Below, one piece after another: positions 1 to 11,458 of a stretch of DNA of 64,000 nt. Origin of the DNA: Eutreptiella sp. 'Long Island Sound 2002' (lineage: Eukaryota > Euglenozoa > Euglenophyceae > Eutreptiales > Eutreptiaceae); assembly GCA_964036045.1 (NCBI GenBank), contig OZ038381.1:108381367-108445366 (forward strand). The letters run 5' to 3'. Positions within the stretch are counted from its first letter, which is position 1; the number at the start of each line of letters is the position of its first letter. Position numbers and translations under genes: made by a program. The notes beneath the pieces were generated by a model. It had not been told where the DNA came from and made no database searches. It saw only the letters and a list, made by a program, of their open reading frames with translations.

Positions 1-639
1 CAGGCAATCCCCCCCAAAGAATAAAACACAGAAGGGGGGAGCCCCCACCCAACCAGGAACGCGCACCCGCCGGTCAACGGGAAAGAAGGAAAACGTCGAG
101 GACAGACACACAACCGCAAATCCGCGTACCCACTCCACAAGAAGCAGGCAAACTGCCCCTCATGCAACACCAAAGGCGACAGCCACGAGGCCCCCCGATA
201 GAACACCGGGGGCCCACACCGCCCAGCCTGGCGACGCCCAGCCAAAAGCAGCAGCCCACGATAACCACACGGCCGCCGAAGGGCCGGAGGAAAGGACACC
301 CCTGACACGCCGGGGCACAACCCGCCGGAGAGGATACGGGCCACCGGCCACACTGAAAAAAAAAACAGACGAGACCCAAACGGAAGGGGGAGTGGGGGCA
401 GGAGCCAAGGGGCCCAAGACTGAGACAGGCGACGGCGACCACCACAGACCCACAACACGACAGGGCCGAGAACCACACCCACAGACCCCGCCCCGCAGCC
501 AAGAAGACTGAAACAAAAAAGAGGGGGGGCGGGAGCCCCGCCCACGGCGACACCCATATAAACCCACGCTACAGGCAGTCCGAACAGGGGGTGGAGGAAA
601 ACAGACGAAGCGCGCGCAACAGGGCACACGCCCCAACAC

Positions 640-940
640 CCCAGCCAGAAATAGCAGGGTGCACGGAAAACCCAAACCCACTCACACGCACCACGAACCC
701 CAGCCAGGAATGGCAGAGCGCAGCCAAAACCCATATTCAAACACACACATCCTAGACCCCAGCCAGGAGTGGCGAGGTTCCCTCGGAACCCAACCCCGAA
801 CGCACGCACCACAAACCCGTGCCAGCAATGGCGGGGCGAAGCCGAAACCCAGGCCCAAACACACACACCCTAGACACCGGCCAGGAACGGCGGGGTCCCC
901 GCAAAACCTAGACCCAAACACAAGCACCACACAACAGTAG
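640..940 (+). repeat. Degenerate ~60-bp tandem repeats in left arm
   Basis: A core resembling CCAGCCAGGAATGGC recurs near 651, 700, 759, 821 and 877, separated by AC-rich stretches. The same series appears inverted around 5270-5600 in the right arm. No protein family is recognisable. Confidence 0.65.
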
Positions 941-1323
941 GAAACCCAGTGTCCAAAGCCCGGGCACTGAGGCAGCACGTGCCCTGCAGGTGACCCGGCT
1001 AAACGAGGGCCTGGAGACCGGGGGTAAAGGTGCATCCTAAGGCCTGCGCTGCTTTGGATTTCCAAGGGGAACGTGCGACACCCAAGCACCTCAGAACCCC
1101 AGTACCAAGAGCATGCATGCATGCCTTGGATACAGGATACGCCAGGAAGTTCGGGGACCCCTAGGGTTCCGCCCAAAGGAGGGGACGTGCGCCAGCACGG
1201 GCGCACAGCCTCCTGGCGTGGGAAGTACATCACGCTGGCGGCAATCAGCCCTCCCGGTGATGCCCGGGGCCGCTTTGTAGGGGGCCACCAGTCAGGTCCA
1301 GCGGGATGTAAGTTGCCTCTTAC

Positions 1324-1888
1324 GGTGGCCACAGACCGCCCTTTGTGTGCACCACTTTGTGTGTGCATTGCCTTGTGTGTGCACCGCCTTCTGTGTGTAC
1401 TGCCTTGCCTGTGCCCCCTTAAATAACAAGACTCCTGCGGTGGCCACAGGCCGCCCTTTGTGTGTTCCGCCTTGTGTGTGCACCGCCTTCTGTGTGTACC
1501 GGCTTGCTTGCGGCCCCTGAAAAAAAAAGGCTCCTGCGGTAGCCACAGACAGCCTTTTGTGTGTTCCGCCTTGTGTGTGCACCGCCTTCTGTATGCACTG
1601 CCTTGCCTCTGGCCCCTGAAAAAACAAGACTCCTGCGGTGGCTACAGACCGCCTTTTGTGTGTTCTGCCTTGTGTGTGCAGTGCTTTCTGTGTGTACCAC
1701 CTTGCCTGTGGCCCCCTAAATAACATGACTCCTTGGGTGGCCACAGGACGCCGTTTGTGTGTCCTGCCTTTTGTCTGCAGTGCCTTCTGTGTGTACAGCC
1801 TTGCCTGTGGCCCCTGAAATAACATAACCCTTGCAGTGGCCACAGAGCGCCTTGTGTCTGCACCGCCTTGTGTATGCCCCTCTCCCCC
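1324..1888 (+). repeat. 99-bp tandem repeat array, six units (left arm)
   Basis: Units start at a GGTGGCCACAG-like core at 1324, 1439, 1538, 1637, 1736 and 1835. Spacing is exactly 99 bp except for the first, 115 bp. Because 99 is divisible by three, several frames stay open through the array and give false ORFs of repetitive His/Gln/Thr/Arg-rich peptide. Confidence 0.9.
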
Positions 1889-1892
1889 AATT

Positions 1893-2150
1893 AACATCGT
1901 ACCCCCCCTACCCCCCCCTACCTTCTCGACCCCCCCGTACCTTCCCCCCTACCCCCCCCCTACCTCCCCCGCCTACCCCCCCCTACCCTTCCCCCTGCCC
2001 CCCCACCTACCTCCCCCCCCCCACCCCAATCTTACCCCCCCTAACCCCTTCCCCTACACCCCCCCCTACCCCCTCCTACCCCCCCCCCTACCTACAAGGT
2101 ACTGGGGGGCCTAGCCCCCCCTACCTCCAAGGTAGGGGGGGGCGATTTCG
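1893..2150 (+). repeat. C-rich tract (CCCCCCTA-type units), left arm
   Basis: Runs of five to nine C separated by TA, CTA or TTC, ending in an imperfect palindrome near 2095-2145. The complementary strand reads as TAGGGGGG-like units and has strong G-quadruplex potential. It resembles a degenerate telomere-like satellite, but the unit is irregular and no canonical telomere repeat is present. Confidence 0.85.
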
Positions 2151-2480
2151 TGCTATATATGACCTTCCATATATCATCATGCAGGTAATGCCTCGGTACT
2201 TCACACCGGGCGCCGGGTGCCTATCACTTAGCAATAACATACACAATGGCCAGACAGTGAACAGACTCGGCAGGTTTAAGCCAACACACGACGTACACCT
2301 CATGCCCTCACATGCTTGGATATGCCACTTTGTCCTATCACCTGGTGCCTAATCGCTCGGGAACCAAGGGATTTGCAACCACAAATAGTCATGTCCATTA
2401 CATACCATCCGGACATGGATATGTGAAACCAATATTGCCTAATTGCATGTTCCTGTGACACCGAACCATTTAAATGCACC

Positions 2481-2824
2481 ACTAGGATAGTTAAGAATTC
2501 ATGAGAAAACATAGATGAATTCATAGGCTCTGCCTTCAGTATATCAGTGCCTCAGTCACCCAGGAAAAGTCGGCCTGGCCAGCCATCAGCAGACGCCGTT
2601 CAGTGCAAAAAGAAGTCACCCAGGAAAAGATGTTTTAGTGCTTATAGCTTGGGGATAAAGGGGTCCACACAACATCCTGATTTAGTGTTTGGTTCCATAG
2701 GTCAAAATGTGGTATCACCCATTTTGGTTAGGCCAATACTCAGATAAAAATGCAAGAGTGCTTAGAGCACCTCTCATACAACTAAAGTATACCCTAAAGC
2801 ATTGGAAAAGCACTTTTTCTTACT
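2481..2824. other. Centre of inverted repeat, no gene seen
   Basis: AT-richer unique-looking sequence between the end of the left arm and the AT-rich repeat copy. Only short open frames with no recognisable domain are present. Confidence 0.5.
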
Positions 2825-4130
2825 GGCGCACCTGAAGGGAGAAAGTGTCTCGGTCGTTGCTCCGCAAGGCAAAGCAATTTCTGATTCCTTGGCTTATGAT
2901 TTGTTTGCTTTGCATGTGTCATGACAGCTTTAGCTCCCATGGAATCAAAGAGGGTCAATCTTTGTTGATTGTATGTGTTGAACATGTTGTGTGCACCTGC
3001 AATGGGTGAACATGCTAAAGGTGAAAAATTGCACTATTGCTCTGGTTGTTAACCCCTCATTTGCCGTCTTACTCCGGTGACCTTCAGTGGATTCATGTCT
3101 CTGGTCGAACACTGCGGTGAATTCATATCATTGGTCGATCACGGTTGGTGATCCACTATCACTCCTTTGTGAACTTGCAGTATGGCATGAGGATAACTCA
3201 TTTCATTTGGCAATAGGGTGTAGGGATCATCCTCAATCAATGTCCGAGATTCTCACTTCAAGTGCATGCATGCTCTCATGGGTCATGGCTAGGCGAGAGT
3301 CCCTCTCCATATGTATGCTCCCATGGGTCACGGCTAGGCTATGCGCTCGGGATTGGGTTTTGGTGAGGTTTTCTCTCTTCGGCCACAGATTGGTTACTTT
3401 CTCCTTTGTGGGCCATTAATTGGTTAGGTTCTCTCTTCTGGGCAGGGATTGGTGAGGGTCTTTCTCTCAGGGCATGGACTGGGGCGGGACCATCTCTCTC
3501 AGGGCCTGGATTGGGGCGGGACTATCTCTCTTGGAGGCGGGGTAATGTCTCCTTGGGAAAGGACAATCTCACCATGTGTCAGATGTGCTCTCATTGAACC
3601 CGGGATATCTCTCCATGTGCACTCTCTCTGCGGGTTGCGTCTAGGTCTCTTCATGAGACCCGGGGTATCTTCTTACCCAAGCACTCTTACCCAATCTCTC
3701 TTCAGTTAGCATGCATTTAAATGGTTCGGTGTCACACGAACATGCAATTAGGCAATATTGGTTTCACATATCCATGTCCGGATGGTTTCTAATGGACATG
3801 ACTATTTGTGGTTGCCAATCCCTTGGTTCCCAAGCGATTAGGCACCAGGTGATAGGACTGAGTGGCATATCCAAGCATGTGAGGGCATGAGGTGTATGTC
3901 GTGTGTTGGCTTTATTTTTTGTTCGGGCCTTTGGTTCGCGATAGTCTAACCGCAGGAGTCCAGAAATTGGCATGCATCATACACATAAACAGGTGAGGTT
4001 TGGTGGGCTGGCACTTTTTGAAGTCTTGATTGCCTGCCAAGTCTATTCACTGTCTGGCCATTGTCTCTGTTATTGCTACGTGATAGGCACCCGGCGCCCG
4101 GTGTGAAGTACCGAGGCATTGCCTGCATGA
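2825..4130 (+). repeat. AT-rich interspersed repeat, copy 1
   Basis: Closely similar, in the same orientation, to 39345-40675 and more distantly to 37580-38770. All end near a GTACCGAGGCATTGCC-like sequence. The middle (about 3340-3560) holds degenerate short repeats of a GGATTGG...TCTCTC motif. The last ~400 bp is also present inverted at 2186-2480 and so forms the inner part of the inverted repeat. No coding potential is convincing. It could be a solo LTR or a non-autonomous element. Confidence 0.75.
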
Positions 4131-4163
4131 TGTTATATGGAAGGTCATATATAGCACGAAATC

Positions 4164-4405
4164 GCCCCCCCCTACCTTGGAGGTAGGGGGGGCTAGGCCC
4201 CCCAGTACCTTGTAGGTAGGGGGGGGGTAGGAGGGAGTAGGGGGGGGTGTAGGGGAAGGGGTTAGGGGGGGTAGGGTGGGGGTGGGGGAAGGAGGTAGGG
4301 GGGGGGCAGGGTGAAGGGTAGGGGGGGGTAGGGGGGGGAGGTGGGGGGGGGTAGGCGGGAAGGTACGGGGGCGTCGAGAAGGTAGGGGGGGGTATGGGGG
4401 GGTAC
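4164..4405 (+). repeat. G-rich tract (TAGGGGGG-type units), right arm
   Basis: Inverted counterpart of the C-rich tract at 1893-2150. Long G runs separated by TA on the plus strand give many possible G-quadruplexes. Unit length is irregular. Confidence 0.85.
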
Positions 4406-4429
4406 GCGGTCCGTTGGGGGAGAGGGGCA

Positions 4430-4885
4430 TACACAAGGCAGTGCGGACACAAGGTGCTCTGTGGCCACCGCAAGGGTTATGTTATTTCAGGGGCCACAGG
4501 CAAGGTTGTACACACAGAGTGCACTGCGGACAAAAGGCAGAACACACAAACGGCGTCCTGTGGCCACCCAAGGAGTCATGTTATTTAGGGGGCCACAGGC
4601 AAGGTGGTACACACAGAAAGCACTGCACACACAAGGCAGGACACACAAAAGGCGGTCTGTAGCCACCGCAGGAGTCTTGTTTCTTCAGGGGCCAGAGGCA
4701 AGGCGGTGCATACAGAAGGCGGTGCACATACAAGGCGGAACGCACAAAGGGCGGCATGTGGCCACCGCAGAAGTCTTGTTATTTAAGGGGCAACAGGCAA
4801 GGCGGTACACACAGAAGGCCGTGCACACACAAGGCAATGCACACACAAAGTGGTGCACACAAAAGGCGGTCTGTGGCCACCGTAA
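4430..4885 (-). repeat. 99-bp tandem repeat array, five units (right arm)
   Basis: GTGGCCACC-like cores at 4461, 4560, 4659, 4758 and 4873 give spacings of 99, 99, 99 and 115 bp, the mirror image of the left array with one unit fewer. The missing unit corresponds to the left-arm one carrying the long A run near 1521. Confidence 0.9.
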
Positions 4886-6208
4886 GAGGCAACTTACATC
4901 CCGCTAGACCTGACTGGTGGCCCCCTACAAAGCGGCCCTGCGCATCACCCGGAGGGCTGATTGCCACCAGCGTGACGTACTTCTCACGCCAGGAGGCTGT
5001 GCGCCCGTGCTGGCGCACGTCCCCTCCTTTGGGCGGAACCCTAGGGGTCCCCGGACTTCCTGGTGTATCCTGTATCCAAGGCATGCATGCATGTTCTTGG
5101 TACTGGGGTTCCGAGGTGCTTGGGTGTCGCACGTTCCCCCACGAGTTGCAAAGCAGCGCAGGCCTTAGGATGCACCTTTACCCCTGGTCTCCAGATCTCG
5201 TTTGGCCGGGTCACCTGCAGGGCACGTGCTGCCTCAGTGCCCGGGCTTTGGACACTGGGTTTCCTACTGTTGTGTGGTGCTTGTGTTTGGGTCTAGGTTT
5301 TGCGGAGACCCCGCCGTTCCTGGCCGGTGTCCAGGGTGTGTGTGTTTTGGCCCGGGTTTCGGCTTCTCCCCGCCATTCCTGGCTCGGGTTCGTGGTGCGT
5401 GCGTTCGGGGTCTGGTTCCGAGGGAACCCCGCCACTCCTGGCTGGGGTCTAGGATGTGTGTGTTTGAATATGGGTTTTGGCTGGACTCTGCCATTTCTGG
5501 CTGGGACTCGTGGTGCGTGTGAGTGGGTTTGGGTTTTCCGTGCACCCTGCTATTTCTGGGTGGGGTGTCCGGGCGCGTGCCCTCTTGCGCGCGCTCCGTC
5601 TGTTTCCCTCCGTCCCCTGGTCGGACTGCCTGTAGCGTGGGTTTGTATGGGGGTTGCCGCGGGCGGGGCTTCCCCCCCCCCTCTTTTTTGTTTCGGTCTT
5701 CTTGGCTGCGGGGCGGGGTCTGTGTGTGTGGTTCTCGGCCCTGTCGTGTTGTGGGTCTGTGGTGGTCGCCATCGCCTGTCTCAGTCTTGGGCCCCTTGGC
5801 TCCTGCCCCCACTCCCCCTTCCGTTTGGGTCTCGTCTGTTTTTTTTTTCAGTGTGGCCGGTGGCCCGTATCCTCTCCGGCGGGGTGTGCCCCGGCGTGTC
5901 CGGGGTGTCCTCTCCTCCGGCCCTTCGGCGGCCGTCTGGTTATTGTGGGCTGCTGCTTTTGGCTGGGCGTCGCCAGGCTGGGCGGTGTGGGCCCCCGGTG
6001 TTCTATCGGGGGGCCTCGTGGGTGTCGCTTTTGGTGTTGCCTGAGGGGCAGTTTGCCTGCTTCTTGTGGAGTGGGTACGCAGATTTGCGGTTCTGTGTTT
6101 GTCCTCCCCGTTTTCCTTCTTTCCCGTTGACCGGCGGCTGCGCGTTCCTTGTTGGGTGGGTGCTCCCCCCTTCTGTGTTTTACTTTTGGGGGGGGGGTTT
6201 GCCTGTTC

Positions 6209-6780
6209 CTCTCTCTGCCTTCCCTGGGCTGGTGCCCGCACTGGTCAGCATTCGGTGTGGCTGACCGGGTCGCTGCTGGTGATGTGGGTGGCTGCAGGCC
6301 GTACCCCGGCCCTATGGGTCTGGTGGGTTAGGTACAAGCTTGGGCTGGTGGCCTGTCCTGTCGGTTTAGGTGCTGTTTCTGCCGGCTGGGCGGTTGCGGC
6401 AGCCGGTTGCGTGAGGTCATGAGTTAGGGCAGGTGGGGTTGCTCGTGTCCCCCCGCCCCGGTGCCGGTTTGGTGGTGGCGGTTTTACCGTTCTGGTGGCG
6501 GTTTGTGCGGGTGGGCTGCAGCTGTCGGGGGGGGGGGGGGTTATACTGACGGGACTGTGGTGGCCCCTGGTCCGTGTGTGGCGGGCTGGTGTGGCGTTGT
6601 CCGACGGTTGTAGGCGCGTTTCCTTCCTTTCCGGGGTGTGAGGCAGCTTGCTTGGGTTAGACCCACGGTTAGCGTCCCTCGCTTTGGTGCTGTGGTGTGC
6701 TTTGGTGCGCCGTGCTACTACTTTTTTTTTTCAGTCTGGGGAAGCGCCAGTGCGCGGGACAACAAGGAGGAATCAGAAGT
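6209..6780. other. G/T-rich sequence without a recognisable gene
   Basis: May continue the outer part of the foldback-like element, whose left counterpart lies off the window. It contains a G homopolymer near 6528-6540. I see no domain-bearing frame. Confidence 0.4.
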
Positions 6781-7692
6781 ACGCAGTTCGTTGGCGCATG
6801 GTTTCGCACGATGTGCAAGTACATGGCCGTGAGGCATGCCAAGACAGTGGCATATCACAGCCGCATCAACGGAAGAGCGGAGGTGGCTGGCAAGCAATTG
6901 TTCAAAACATTCCGGCAATTGCATATTGAGGAGCCGGGCAGGAATTGGTATCATTCCCTTTGGAAGGTTTTGCAGGCATATCACGATTTACCCGAACCGT
7001 CTGGTTTGTACCCCCATTGCATCTTATTCCTGGGGGATCGAGATGCACGTACTCTCCCATGGATGAACCATGGTAATGTGGCAAAGGAGGCCAATGCCAT
7101 GATGAGCAAAACCGACAACACAGCCACGAAACTGTGTGATCCTATGCTGGCGGAACATGCGAAGAGGGCCGAGTAATTCCAGTCCGGGGAAGTCCGCAAA
7201 TATTAGCTCAAGGGCACCGTAAGGGTGGAGCGGCACCACAAGGACGTCTTGTCCCGGCATCGGCAGCAGTCATGGTACATACCGGGTGTCAAATTGCGGA
7301 AAAAGGGGGAAGATTTGTATGTGATCCAAGCGGGGAACAACAAAACGGTGGAGCGGGATCACACTCAGTTGCTCCCGCGGGAACCGGATCCCCATGGCCA
7401 TGCCGTCACCTTTGAGTTCACCGCGGACGCCTTCGACTCCGACAACGACCGGGAGGAGGACGGGTAGACCGTCGAGCGCATCCTCTTGAACAAGCTCGAT
7501 CCCAGCACACCGGGGGGACGGCTATACAAGGTCCGATGGAAGGGTTTTGCTGCATCGGGGGACTCGTGAGAACGTCCAAGCAGCTTTGTGCCGCAATACA
7601 CGTCCGTGTGGTCTGACTACCTCAAAGCCAAGAAAATCGAGTTGCATTTCAAAGATGTGCTGGTTCACCTGATCATGGGCGACCAAGATTGA
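6781..7692 (+). pseudogene. Ty3/gypsy integrase-chromodomain fragment (dead)
   Basis: One continuous frame encodes the second half of a gypsy integrase followed by a chromodomain. It begins at a QFVGAW segment (residues after the second catalytic Asp), passes the NGRAEVAGKQ segment with the catalytic Glu, continues through RTLPWMNHG and VERHHKDVLSRHR, and ends in a chromodomain with a YKVRWKGF core. Codon by codon it aligns with gypsy-1 at 27341-28300 on the other strand, so it belongs to the same or a sister family. Four in-frame stops (7174 TAA, 7204 TAG, 7465 TAG, 7567 TGA) and loss of everything upstream show that it is a relic. The terminal stop is at 7690. There are no frameshifts. Confidence 0.93.
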
Positions 7693-8868
7693 GGCCATCA
7701 CTCTTTATACATATTTTTGTGCATCCACATATTTGCATTTCATTTTTTTACTGTAGTGATGCACCTTCCAAGGCTGAGAAACTCCCAGGTACCCCGCACC
7801 CCAATTTCATTGACATGAGACGAAATTTGGAACCAAGATCAGTCTTGGGTTGTGTTTATGTCTTTTGTGTGCAGAGTTGGTCCCCGCTTGCTCAGGGGAT
7901 TCCCCCAGAACCATGGCTGTCAACAACCCATCAGAACTTCCTATTTCTTTTTGGTGGAGCCTTTGGTAAGTCCATCGGAGGGAGCGACACCCCCGCTATA
8001 TGGCATCGTTCCTGGACTGCTAGGCTGGTAATCCACAGTCTACGGGGGATATGAAGTTGATATTTATTCGTTTTGATTTCCTCAACCACCTTGCTTTGTT
8101 GCTTTGGGTTCGCTATTTTTTGGAGGACCTATTTGGAGGTTGCCGGGCGCGATGGGGACCACTGGTTGTGCTGGGTCCCTCCCCAACTACTATTTCTTTT
8201 TTTGCACGCCAAGTTCTATTTTTAGAGCACTTGGTCTATTTTTAGCAGCAAATATCCTTTTTCTGAAATTCCACCATACCGCCTCCGTTTCGCGTTTTGC
8301 CTGAATCTGCAGCGTCCAAAGAGCTGTCGCTGTCGCATTGGTGAGGTCTGTTTTCCCCCAGTGTCCCTCAAGTTGGAAGTTTCGGTTTTTCTCTTGTGCT
8401 ATGTTTACTAACAAATGGTACCATTTTTAGTACAACATTTTTTGCTCAGTTCTTCACATTTTGGGCGCCTAGGGACCATTCGACCGGATCTGCACCAATT
8501 TTTCTGCAGGCCGGACGCGATGGCCACCTCTGTTTGAGCTCATCTTGCGACAAGAGCCGGGTTCGGAACGGGGGACCCCAGAAACCTATTCTTTTTAATC
8601 GATAGAATTTTTTTGGAAAATCAAAAAAAAACGATGTTCTTTGTGTGTACGCTTGTCATGGTGCAGTTGCATCTCCCTGTCACGAGCACCGAAGTCTCAT
8701 GGAGATGATCCAATAATCTCATGTGTCTTGGTGGGAGTGCGGGTCATGCAAGAGGTTAGTGCTGTGCATGCTGAGCATCAGATACCTGTTTGTGGTCTTT
8801 TATGTAGACTAGGCGACGACGTTGCGTTGTGTCTATCTTTGATCCGCCGAGCCTATGCCTTCAGGTTC
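7693..8868. other. AT-rich sequence after the integrase relic, no gene seen
   Basis: Could include the 3' untranslated part or LTR remnant of the relic, but it does not match the 3' region of gypsy-1. Only short frames without domains occur. Confidence 0.4.
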
Positions 8869-11163
8869 TAAAGAAGGTCCCTACCAGGACCGGCCCCCGC
8901 TGTGCCCCTTCCGCCTGTTACCCCTGCTGACTTGCTCCTGATCAACGATTGCATCCCTCAAAGTCGGGGGTCCAAAATCCAAAAATATAGAAAATAAAAT
9001 CCTCCTTCAACCCTGAATAGCAACCAGATCCCACAAGTACAGCAATAACCCGATTCACAATCCAATCCACACTGCGGGCTTCCGTTCAGCACACCGGTCG
9101 TCCCACGGTGGCGGGCATGTACAAGAATTGCACCAAAGAGGAAAGTCATGAAATTGGCATATGAACACAAATAAAGCAACGTTGGGGCAAGAGGTAAACA
9201 TACACATTCACAGCCATAAACCCCTCATTCCCTGGACTCGAGACCTTCCCTTGACTCACCAATGTATTGCCCTGAACCAGGTCAAATGAGATGGCTAAAT
9301 GCCATGTGTCCAAAGTCACTACATGAACCCCAAAAATGTGTTCACTCTGAAGCCTCTCAATCCTAGCCCAATGGAGGGGGTGGCGTGTTTTGGCCTAGAG
9401 TGGCACTCAGGACCATGCCCTACCCTGACAGAACCTTGGTTGGACTTGGAATCGAATGGGCTTAGAGATATGTCCCATGAGTTTGAACTCATAACACACC
9501 AAAAAACCGCCAATTCACACCACATTGGCCATATATCAAATATATGCTCAAAACTGAAGTTACCACTTATCCGAAGGCTCAAAGCATGCATGGAATCCAA
9601 GTCTAGTATTCATGGAGAATAGAGACCAAAAGTCAATGCCCATGTACATCCCCACTTTACTCTCGAAACCCCTTCGGATATGGGCGCCACGCACTGCCCA
9701 AGTCAGCCCATGATCTTGAGACCAATTCTTGTAATCCTTCGTGCGCCAAGCCAAATGGAGTACGCGATCCGGCATATGGTGGTGTTCAACTCCAAAGCAT
9801 ATGCCAACATATGAACAACATACCATGGTTTGACCCCCCATAGGCTTCTTGCTGTTAGCCGACCAGGTAAGTACACAAAACGCAAAAATGAGCAAAAATT
9901 GAGGTCAAAAACATGAAAATATGTCCAAATACAAAGTTGTCATGAGAGTATATCTCTATGCTCACCCATGATATCTGCTCATGGTTCTATACACAAATGA
10001 TTGGAACCATTTGCGAACAATTCCCCCACTTGGATCTGCAATCAGGCGCAAAGAGATACCTTCGCCACTCATATCTACATGCCCCATGAAAATGGGAGTG
10101 CACTCATGGATCTCTTTGCCAAACATACCATGAGCAATACATACGCGGTAGACTTAGTCTAGCGCTTTGAATTCCCAAATTGAGACATGGGCAACGCCCT
10201 TGTCACGTGTGGCTCTCCATCCCTTCGGCCAGACGAAGATATATAACATGGGTGTGAGCATATCAAGTCATATACTACCAATATCACACATAGCCCTTAA
10301 AATTGGCTCCCACCATGGTATGCCATGCCCCCCCATGGTCATAACTTTGGGTTAAATGGACGTGGGAACCTAAGAAAAGATGCTATGCAACCGCAAGACT
10401 CATGGGCTACACTCGAAAGTCACAATATCAAGTCGGGACACATGGTCAACAAGTTATAAACAAGATTCTACCATGTTGACCATGATCCTATGGTACAACG
10501 AGTGGGTGTCGTGACCGAAGGTGTTGGACCCTATCAAAAATAAGTTGAGACTAAGGCAATTGCAACGCAACCTTTTTTATTCTCTTTCCTCACACTCACG
10601 CGTAGATATGGCCCTTCAAAGTGGCCCCACGTATCACTCTTGTTTCCCTTATATCTTCGAGTCAAATGGGTGGCAAATGTAAGGGAAACCTGATTCGGGC
10701 ATAGGGAAAAAAATATGACCACCCGAAGAAGACCAAATCAAGTGCGGCGATGTCGAAGTCGAAAGTCCGATTTCGACATCGCGAAAATTCAGATTAAAAT
10801 TTCGAGTGCATATTTAGAAAATTGCGGAAGCAACGAACCCTTTACTGATGAAATCTGACCCTTCATCAGGGGTTTCCGCCAAAATATCTGGAAAAAACAG
10901 TTAACCAATCGGTTACCGCAAAATCGCGAGCAAACTGACAGTCGCCGATGCATTGACCATCAGAACGAAAGGCTGAAAAATTACGGAAACAATATGATAA
11001 TAAAACCCTGTTGATTCCTGATATTCTGATATATAAATCTCAGCTGGCGGCGCCTCGGTACTGAATATGGCCGCTCATAACCGGAATGGCCAAACCTATC
11101 ACACTATCACATCGGGTTAGGTCAGATGGATGGGAGAGTATGATATCAGCCAATGGCAGCTTG
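8869..11163 (-). repeat. Probable 3' LTR of gypsy-1 (2.3 kb)
   Basis: Direct repeat of 35280-37579, nearly identical along its whole length with scattered substitutions and small indels. The left edge starts TAAAGAAGGTCC in both copies. The partner copy ends exactly beside a primer-binding site, which is why I read the pair as LTRs of the minus-strand element. The inner edge is uncertain: similarity to the partner stops at about 11163, yet the only purine tract in sense orientation lies further in, at 11222-11230. Termini are not canonical TG...CA. A TATATAAA-like sequence sits near 11030. Confidence 0.75.
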
Positions 11164-11445
11164 AGTTGTTACCGCTCGGAAGTCATTGAAGAGAGGACGG
11201 GAGGGCCCCAATGGGCTCCAACCCCCCCCCTCATGTCCCAAGGACACATGGAGGCCCCACACACGTTGTAGGCGTCCCCCACGCCCCAAGGGAGGGGTGA
11301 GGACACTCATAATCGGTGCCCTACGCCATATCCGGTCTCCTCTTGATCTACAACATGGACCAAGGGGATCAAAGATAGAGAAACGTCGTCGGTCGACCTA
11401 AATAAGTAGACCACAATGAAATATATATGTGGAGATCGAGTGAAG
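11164..11445 (-). other. Gypsy-1 3' internal end with possible polypurine tract
   Basis: Sequence between the LTR-like repeat and the LINE target site. It is the continuation of gypsy-1 downstream of the chromodomain, cut off from 27256 by the LINE. In sense orientation it contains GAGGGGGGGGG (plus-strand C run 11222-11230), a candidate polypurine tract. If that is correct, the LTR begins there and the partner LTR has lost about 56 bp at its outer end. Confidence 0.5.
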
Positions 11446-11456
11446 GGGGTAGATGG
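11446..11456. repeat. LINE copy 1 target-site duplication, 3' side
   Basis: GGGGTAGATGG, identical to 27245-27255. The element's 3' terminal CC and TACC tail follow directly. Confidence 0.85.
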
Positions 11457-11458
11457 CC

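Larger units (their letters stand above)
1..2480 (+). repeat. Left arm of long inverted repeat (foldback-like element)
   Basis: This arm is the reverse complement of about 3717-6208: base 1 pairs near 6208 and base 2480 near 3717. Order from the outside inward: GC-rich sequence, degenerate ~60-bp repeats, a 99-bp tandem array, a C-rich tract, then about 295 bp matching the end of the AT-rich repeat at 2825-4130 in opposite orientation. Compared with the right arm it has one extra 99-bp unit and lacks roughly 100 bp near 2278. Long arms with internal tandem repeats are typical of foldback transposons; a secondary inverted duplication is the alternative. The outer end lies beyond the window, so no terminus or target duplication can be seen. 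Open frames through the arm are low complexity and I do not call them genes. Confidence 0.85.
3717..6208 (-). repeat. Right arm of long inverted repeat
   Basis: Reverse complement of 1-2480, with indels. It contains the AT-rich repeat end, a G-rich tract, five 99-bp units, the degenerate ~60-bp repeats and the outer GC-rich part. A plus-strand open frame of 502 codons at 4756-6264 runs through it, but it is low complexity, changes character along its length and has no homologous protein domain that I can see. Confidence 0.85.

Noticed and set aside
1-940. CRISPR-like spaced repeats
   Set aside because: Cores are degenerate and the intervening sequences are similar low-complexity text, not unique spacers; the context is eukaryotic retroelements.
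1893-2150. True telomere array
   Set aside because: Unit length is irregular and no TTAGGG or TTTAGGG-type canonical repeat is present; it lies inside a repeat arm.
4756-6264. Plus-strand open frame of 502 codons in the right inverted-repeat arm
   Set aside because: Passes through the 99-bp repeats and GC-rich low-complexity sequence. The opposite arm does not keep an equivalent frame of similar length, and there is no domain.
8869-11163. The 2.3 kb repeat as the LTR of the integrase relic at 6781-7692
   Set aside because: The relic is on the plus strand and the repeat has the orientation expected for a minus-strand element. Its partner lies beside a minus-strand primer-binding site.
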